Part shown: piece after piece, positions 12,035 to 15,282 of the stretch
How the letters are laid out: the number at the start of each line of letters is the position of its first letter
Numbering within the stretch: position 1 is the stretch's first letter
Origin: CAIZGX01 sp044349305
GTDB lineage: Bacteria; Bacteroidota; Bacteroidia; Flavobacteriales_D; Sanyastnellaceae
Length of the DNA: 15,282 bases
Direction: 5' to 3'
Assembly (NCBI GenBank): GCA_044349305.1
Contig: JBIKRF010000052.1
Span: 1 to 15,282 of the forward strand
Program-made: the position numbers and the translations under genes
The notes under the pieces: generated by a model
Told to the model about the DNA's origin: nothing
The model's database searches: none
What the model saw: the letters and a program-made list of their open reading frames with translations, nothing else

Positions 12035-12250
12035 TCCCTACGGGATAAGTCCCTGCGGGATACGTCCCAATGGGATAAGTCCCTGCGGGATACATCCACA
12101 AAGTGGACAGGTCCGCGAAGCGGATACATCCCAACGGGATAAGTCCCTTCGGGATACATCCACAAAGTGGATCAGTCCGCGAAGCGGATACATCCCAACG
12201 GAATTGGTCCTGAAAGGATTTGTCCCAACGGGATTAGTCCAAAAAGTGGA
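12035..12250. repeat. Triloop hairpin array filling a convergent intergenic space (locus F)
   Basis: Fourteen mini-palindromes run from 6 bp after the S23 stop to the base next to the GH65 stop. In order the stems are TCCC/GGGA four times (loops TAC, TGC, AAT, TGC), TCCAC-AAA-GTGGA, TCCGC-GAA-GCGGA, TCCC-AAC-GGGA, TCCC-TTC-GGGA, TCCAC-AAA-GTGGA and TCCGC-GAA-GCGGA. They continue with an imperfect TCCC-AAC-GGAA, then TCCT-GAA-AGGA, TCCC-AAC-GGGA and a final imperfect TCC...GGA unit at 12238-12250. Three-base spacers between GGAT and TCC (AAG, ACA, CAG) separate most units. Stem types are shared with array E, but the order is less regular. Confidence 0.92.
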
Positions 12251-14461
12251 TCAATTAATATTTGTTCCAGTAGAGTCTACAAAAACAGAATACTGCTTCC
12301 CACGGAACAACACCTTAAACGTAAAACTTTTCCATTGCGAAGGCAATGTTCCATTAAACACCAATTCTCCATTCTTCACGCGCATTCCGCCAAAACCCAT
12401 GGTGATCGCCATCCAAGTACCGGCCATGGAGGTGATGTGAAGTCCTTCGTGCGCTTCATGATTGTAATCGTCAATGTCGAGACGAGAAGTGCGTAAATAC
12501 ATCTCGTATGCTTTTTCACTGTATCCAAGTTTGGCCGCAAGTATCGCATGGACACACGGAGAAAGACTGCTTTCGTGAACGGTTTTGGGTTCGTAGAAAT
12601 CGAAGTTCGCTTTCAATTGCGAATCTGGAAAATCGTCTTCAAAAAAGAAAAATCCTTGAAGAACATCGGCTTGCTTAATGAAGATACTTCTTAAAATACG
12701 ATCCCAACTCCAATGCTGATTAATCGGACGCTCAGACGGATCAAGATCGTTAATGCTCAACTGCTCCTTGTCCATAAAGCCGTCTTGCTGAAGATAAACT
12801 TCCGTTCCTTCCAACTTTCCGAAATACATCTGCTCTGCCTTCTTCTGCCAATCTGCAGCTTCTTCAGCAAAGTTCAAATTCATCTTCGCACATTTCGATG
12901 CGAACAATTCTGCGTTTTCACGAGACACTTTTTCACCAACTTCCTTCGCATACTTCATGCACCACGCCGCGAAATAATTCGTGTACCAGTTGTTGTTAAT
13001 GTTGTTCTCGTATTCATTCGGACCTGTAACGCCAAGCATGACATACGCTTGTTTTGCTTCAGACCAATTCACACGCTGCGCCCAGAAACGAGCAATGCCA
13101 ACCAACACATCTATTCCGTATTGACCCAAATGCGCTTCGTCGCCCGTGTACTTCACGTAGTTGTAAATGGCATACGCTATTGCTCCGTTGCGATGAATTT
13201 CCTCAAACGTAATCTCCCATTCGTTGTGACACTCTTCTCCGTTCATGGTCACCATCGGATACAACGCAGCGCCGTTCTTGAATCCCAACTTCGCGGCATT
13301 CTCAATGGCTTTATCCAACTGATTGTATCTGTAAACCAACAACTGCTTCGCAACGTGCGAATCGCGCGTGCTCTGATAAAAAGGCAAACAATATGCTTCA
13401 GTATCCCAATAGGTACTTCCACCGTATTTCTCTCCAGTGAATCCTTTCGGACCAATGTTCAATCGCGCGTCTTGTCCGGTATAAGTCTGATTCAAATGGA
13501 AAATATTGAAACGAATGCCTTGCTGCGCCTCGTCGTCTCCTTCAATCACAATATCTCCCAACTCCCACACTTGCGCCCATGCTGCAACGTGCGCAGCACG
13601 AAGCGCTTCGTATCCTTCACCAGCCGCAGACTGAGCTGTTTGCGCAGCAGCAGTAGCCAATTTTTCATTCTTTTCATTCAAAGAACTTACAATGCCCACA
13701 TATTTTTCAATGATCAACGGCGCATTTTCTTCAACATGAAATACTGCAGTATTTTCTATTCGGGTTGAAGTGGTTGAAGATTCAATTTTTGCTTCAGCGT
13801 TGTAACGCACTTCTTGCGCCCATGCCACTTGAAATCCAGTCTTCAACGTTTCCGATACTGCCACTCCTCCACTTGCTGAAACCGCCGTTGAGACAGGCTT
13901 CCAGAACAATTCGTCATAGTTGCTATCGTGATTGCGGACTTCCGTTTCAATGTATGCCGCGTATTTAATTTCCGCTTTTCCATTCAACGGAGTTATGCTG
14001 TAGCGAATAGCAGCCACGTCGTCGTTGGCTAGACTGCAAAAGCGCTCTGCGATTAACGACACCTTCGTTCCTTTCGGCGAAGTGGCTATGCACGAGCGTT
14101 GCAACAAGCCTTCGCGCATGTTCAATTCTCTTCTAAAATTCGAAACGGTCCACGTATTCAAATCGAAAACTTCTCCGTTTATGGTCACGTCTATTCCAAT
14201 CCAAAACGCCGAGTTCAACACCTTCGCGAAGTACTCGGGGTAACCGTTCTTCCACCATCCCACGCGGGTTTTATCAGGATAGTACACGCCTGCCACATAA
14301 CTTCCCTGCAAGGTCTTCCCCGAAAACGCTTCTTCGTGATTGGCGCGTTGTCCGAATTTTCCATTGCCAATACTGAAAATACTTTCAGAACTGCGTTGCA
14401 GATCTGCATGAAAATCTTCTTCAACAATTGACCACGGATGCGTAGATAAATATTTTATCAT
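12251..14461 (-). CDS. GH65 glycoside phosphorylase, probably maltose phosphorylase type
   Basis: The 736-residue enzyme belongs to glycoside hydrolase family 65, whose phosphorylases split alpha-glucosides such as maltose or trehalose with phosphate to give beta-glucose 1-phosphate. Visible family landmarks are SIGNGKFGQRANHEE (30-44), GVYYPDKTRVGWWKNGYPEY (58-77), YGGSTYWDTEAYCLPFY (346-362), NGEECHNEWEITFEEIHRNG (407-426), GVTGPNEYENNINNNWYTN (477-495) and VHESSLSPCVHA (628-639). By family analogy Glu483 in GPNEY is the general acid, and the HESSLSP loop helps bind phosphate. Motif wording favours maltose phosphorylase, but specificity is not proven. The protein ends soon after LFRGKQYSVFVDS, where relatives, as I recall them, continue some 25 residues. 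The stop directly abuts array F. The FadH-like gene lies upstream on the same strand. Confidence 0.9.
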   Translation of the reverse strand: MIKYLSTHPWSIVEEDFHADLQRSSESIFSIGNGKFGQRANHEEAFSGKTLQGSYVAGVYYPDKTRVGWWKNGYPEYFAKVLNSAFWIGIDVTINGEVFDLNTWTVSNFRRELNMREGLLQRSCIATSPKGTKVSLIAERFCSLANDDVAAIRYSITPLNGKAEIKYAAYIETEVRNHDSNYDELFWKPVSTAVSASGGVAVSETLKTGFQVAWAQEVRYNAEAKIESSTTSTRIENTAVFHVEENAPLIIEKYVGIVSSLNEKNEKLATAAAQTAQSAAGEGYEALRAAHVAAWAQVWELGDIVIEGDDEAQQGIRFNIFHLNQTYTGQDARLNIGPKGFTGEKYGGSTYWDTEAYCLPFYQSTRDSHVAKQLLVYRYNQLDKAIENAAKLGFKNGAALYPMVTMNGEECHNEWEITFEEIHRNGAIAYAIYNYVKYTGDEAHLGQYGIDVLVGIARFWAQRVNWSEAKQAYVMLGVTGPNEYENNINNNWYTNYFAAWCMKYAKEVGEKVSRENAELFASKCAKMNLNFAEEAADWQKKAEQMYFGKLEGTEVYLQQDGFMDKEQLSINDLDPSERPINQHWSWDRILRSIFIKQADVLQGFFFFEDDFPDSQLKANFDFYEPKTVHESSLSPCVHAILAAKLGYSEKAYEMYLRTSRLDIDDYNHEAHEGLHITSMAGTWMAITMGFGGMRVKNGELVFNGTLPSQWKSFTFKVLFRGKQYSVFVDSTGTNIN

Positions 14462-14489
14462 GGTTTCTTTTTATTCGAATTGAAGGCAC

Positions 14490-14516
14490 AAAGAAAAGAA
14501 AGTGTACTTAATACAC
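14490..14516 (-). terminator. Weak terminator-like hairpin after the FadH-like gene
   Basis: On the minus strand GTGTA-TTAAG-TACAC (14516-14502) is followed by a pyrimidine run, TTTCTTTTCTTT. It lies about 20 bp after the stop of the FadH-like gene and about 40 bp before the GH65 start. The stem is short and AT-rich, so termination would be partial at best. The same run ends in TTTCTTTG, one base from the TAnnTTTG promoter element, so it could instead be part of the GH65 promoter. Confidence 0.35.
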
Positions 14517-14535
14517 CAACTCTATTTTTTCACAA

Positions 14536-15282
14536 CTAAAATTTCAACGCCCACTCGGTTGCTTCGCGAATAACTTTCTTCGCGTCGAGCAATGCCGTAT
14601 CGTTCGCACCGCCCAAAACGTGAACTGGAACACCCTCTTCCACCAACGATAAAATGTGCGTGGGAATCGATTGCTGCCCCAGACACAATATGATTGCGTT
14701 CGGCTTCAACACATAATCTATTCCGTTTGAATTGAATAACAATTCTTCACCAACGATGCGAATTCCTGTGGTGCCGTTGAACACGCCCACTCCCAACTGC
14801 TGCAATTCAGTGCGGTGCGACCACACGGTGGTTTTGCCCAATTTATTTCCCAACTTCTTGTTGCTTCTTTGAAGAATAGCCACCTTTCGAAGAGGAGTGC
14901 GTTCTTGTTTGGATTGAAGCGCACCGCGATGTTCAAGCTGCTGATCAATTCCCCAAAACGCATTGTACTCTTCTTTCGTTTCACTGTCTTGCGTGAGCAA
15001 CGAAGCCACATCCATAGCAATGCCGCCTGCGCCCAGAATAACAATTTCCTCTCCTAACGATTTGTATTGCTGAATGGCTTCAACATAATTCAACACAGAA
15101 ATAGAGCCATCGTTTTCTTCCCAAGCATATGCACTAGGAACCACGCCAGTAGACCAAACCACTTCTTCGAAATAATGCTCTTTGAAATTTTTCAGTTGGA
15201 AGGAAGTGTTCAAATGAATCTTCACTTCGTGCATTTTCAACTGCTCGGTATAATAACGCAAGGTCTCTGAAAATTCTTCCTT
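14536..15282 (-). CDS. fadH: FadH-like 2,4-dienoyl-CoA reductase, C-terminal part
   Basis: The frame is open to the right edge of the window, so only the last 248 residues are seen. The N-terminal flavin TIM barrel and the iron-sulfur part lie outside. What is visible is the FAD/NADPH-binding half: KEEFSETMRYYTEQL, VKIHLNTSF, EEVVWSTGVVPSA (an ATG-like motif), the dinucleotide-binding VILGAGGIAMDVASLL, WGIDQQLEHRGAL, the LGKTTVWSHRTEL segment, IILCLGQ and a C-terminal VHVLGGANDTALLDAKKVI. This order matches NADPH-dependent 2,4-dienoyl-CoA reductase, which removes double bonds during oxidation of unsaturated fatty acids. A related enoate reductase of the same family is the main alternative. 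The GH65 gene follows after 74 bp on the same strand, with no obvious metabolic link. Confidence 0.8.
   Translation of the reverse strand, partial: KEEFSETLRYYTEQLKMHEVKIHLNTSFQLKNFKEHYFEEVVWSTGVVPSAYAWEENDGSISVLNYVEAIQQYKSLGEEIVILGAGGIAMDVASLLTQDSETKEEYNAFWGIDQQLEHRGALQSKQERTPLRKVAILQRSNKKLGNKLGKTTVWSHRTELQQLGVGVFNGTTGIRIVGEELLFNSNGIDYVLKPNAIILCLGQQSIPTHILSLVEEGVPVHVLGGANDTALLDAKKVIREATEWALKF

Noticed and set aside
12713..13768. 351-codon plus-strand open frame inside the GH65 gene
   Set aside because: It is antisense to strongly conserved GH65 motifs, and its product is rich in Arg, Cys and Ser with no recognisable domain. It is a shadow frame.

Overview
The window looks like a chromosomal segment of a member of the Bacteroidota, probably the flavobacterial side. 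Four things point there: start regions with the TAnnTTTG type of -7 element and no clear Shine-Dalgarno, a roughly 1000-residue ABC-2 transporter of a type common in that phylum, a SiaC-family protein, and a beta-helix lipoprotein with a type II signal peptide. No rRNA, tRNA, CRISPR array or phage module is visible.

Layout. The left edge holds the 5' end of a leftward gene (possibly a transposase) and a ParDE-type toxin-antitoxin pair. Next comes a gene-poor stretch full of small palindromic repeats, and an AT-rich orphan membrane-protein gene that may be a horizontally acquired cassette. From 2409 to 3913 a methyltransferase and a ZIP metal transporter form a leftward two-gene operon with a TAATG overlap. 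Divergent from it is a SiaC-like regulator, whose 3' end overlaps a convergent 1008-residue ABC exporter gene by 46 bp. From 7612 the window carries a beta-helix lipoprotein, then a convergent membrane acyltransferase, a glycine-zipper membrane protein and a 57-residue DUF4177-like protein. A four-helix-bundle (S23/IVP) protein gene follows, sitting between two dense hairpin arrays. The right end carries a GH65 disaccharide phosphorylase and the C-terminal part of a FadH-like 2,4-dienoyl-CoA reductase, both leftward.

The most unusual content is non-coding. Six loci (119-216, 894-1144, 2236-2409, 7400-7506, 11249-11536, 12035-12250) are built from very short palindromes, mostly stem-3 nt-stem with stems of 3 to 6 bp and loops such as GAA, AAA, AAC, TTC or TGC, strung together with fixed short spacers. 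Stem sequences differ between loci and modules, but the architecture is constant. At least four genes stop inside or within a few bases of such an array: the ParE-like toxin, the ZIP transporter, the S23 protein and the GH65 enzyme. The two largest arrays flank the S23 gene, and one of them is the whole spacer between two convergent genes. This hairpin-array family and its link to gene 3' ends is the best candidate here for something not yet described.

The protein-coding genes are mostly single units or pairs and do not form one pathway. Functions are assigned from motifs recognised by eye; no database search was possible.
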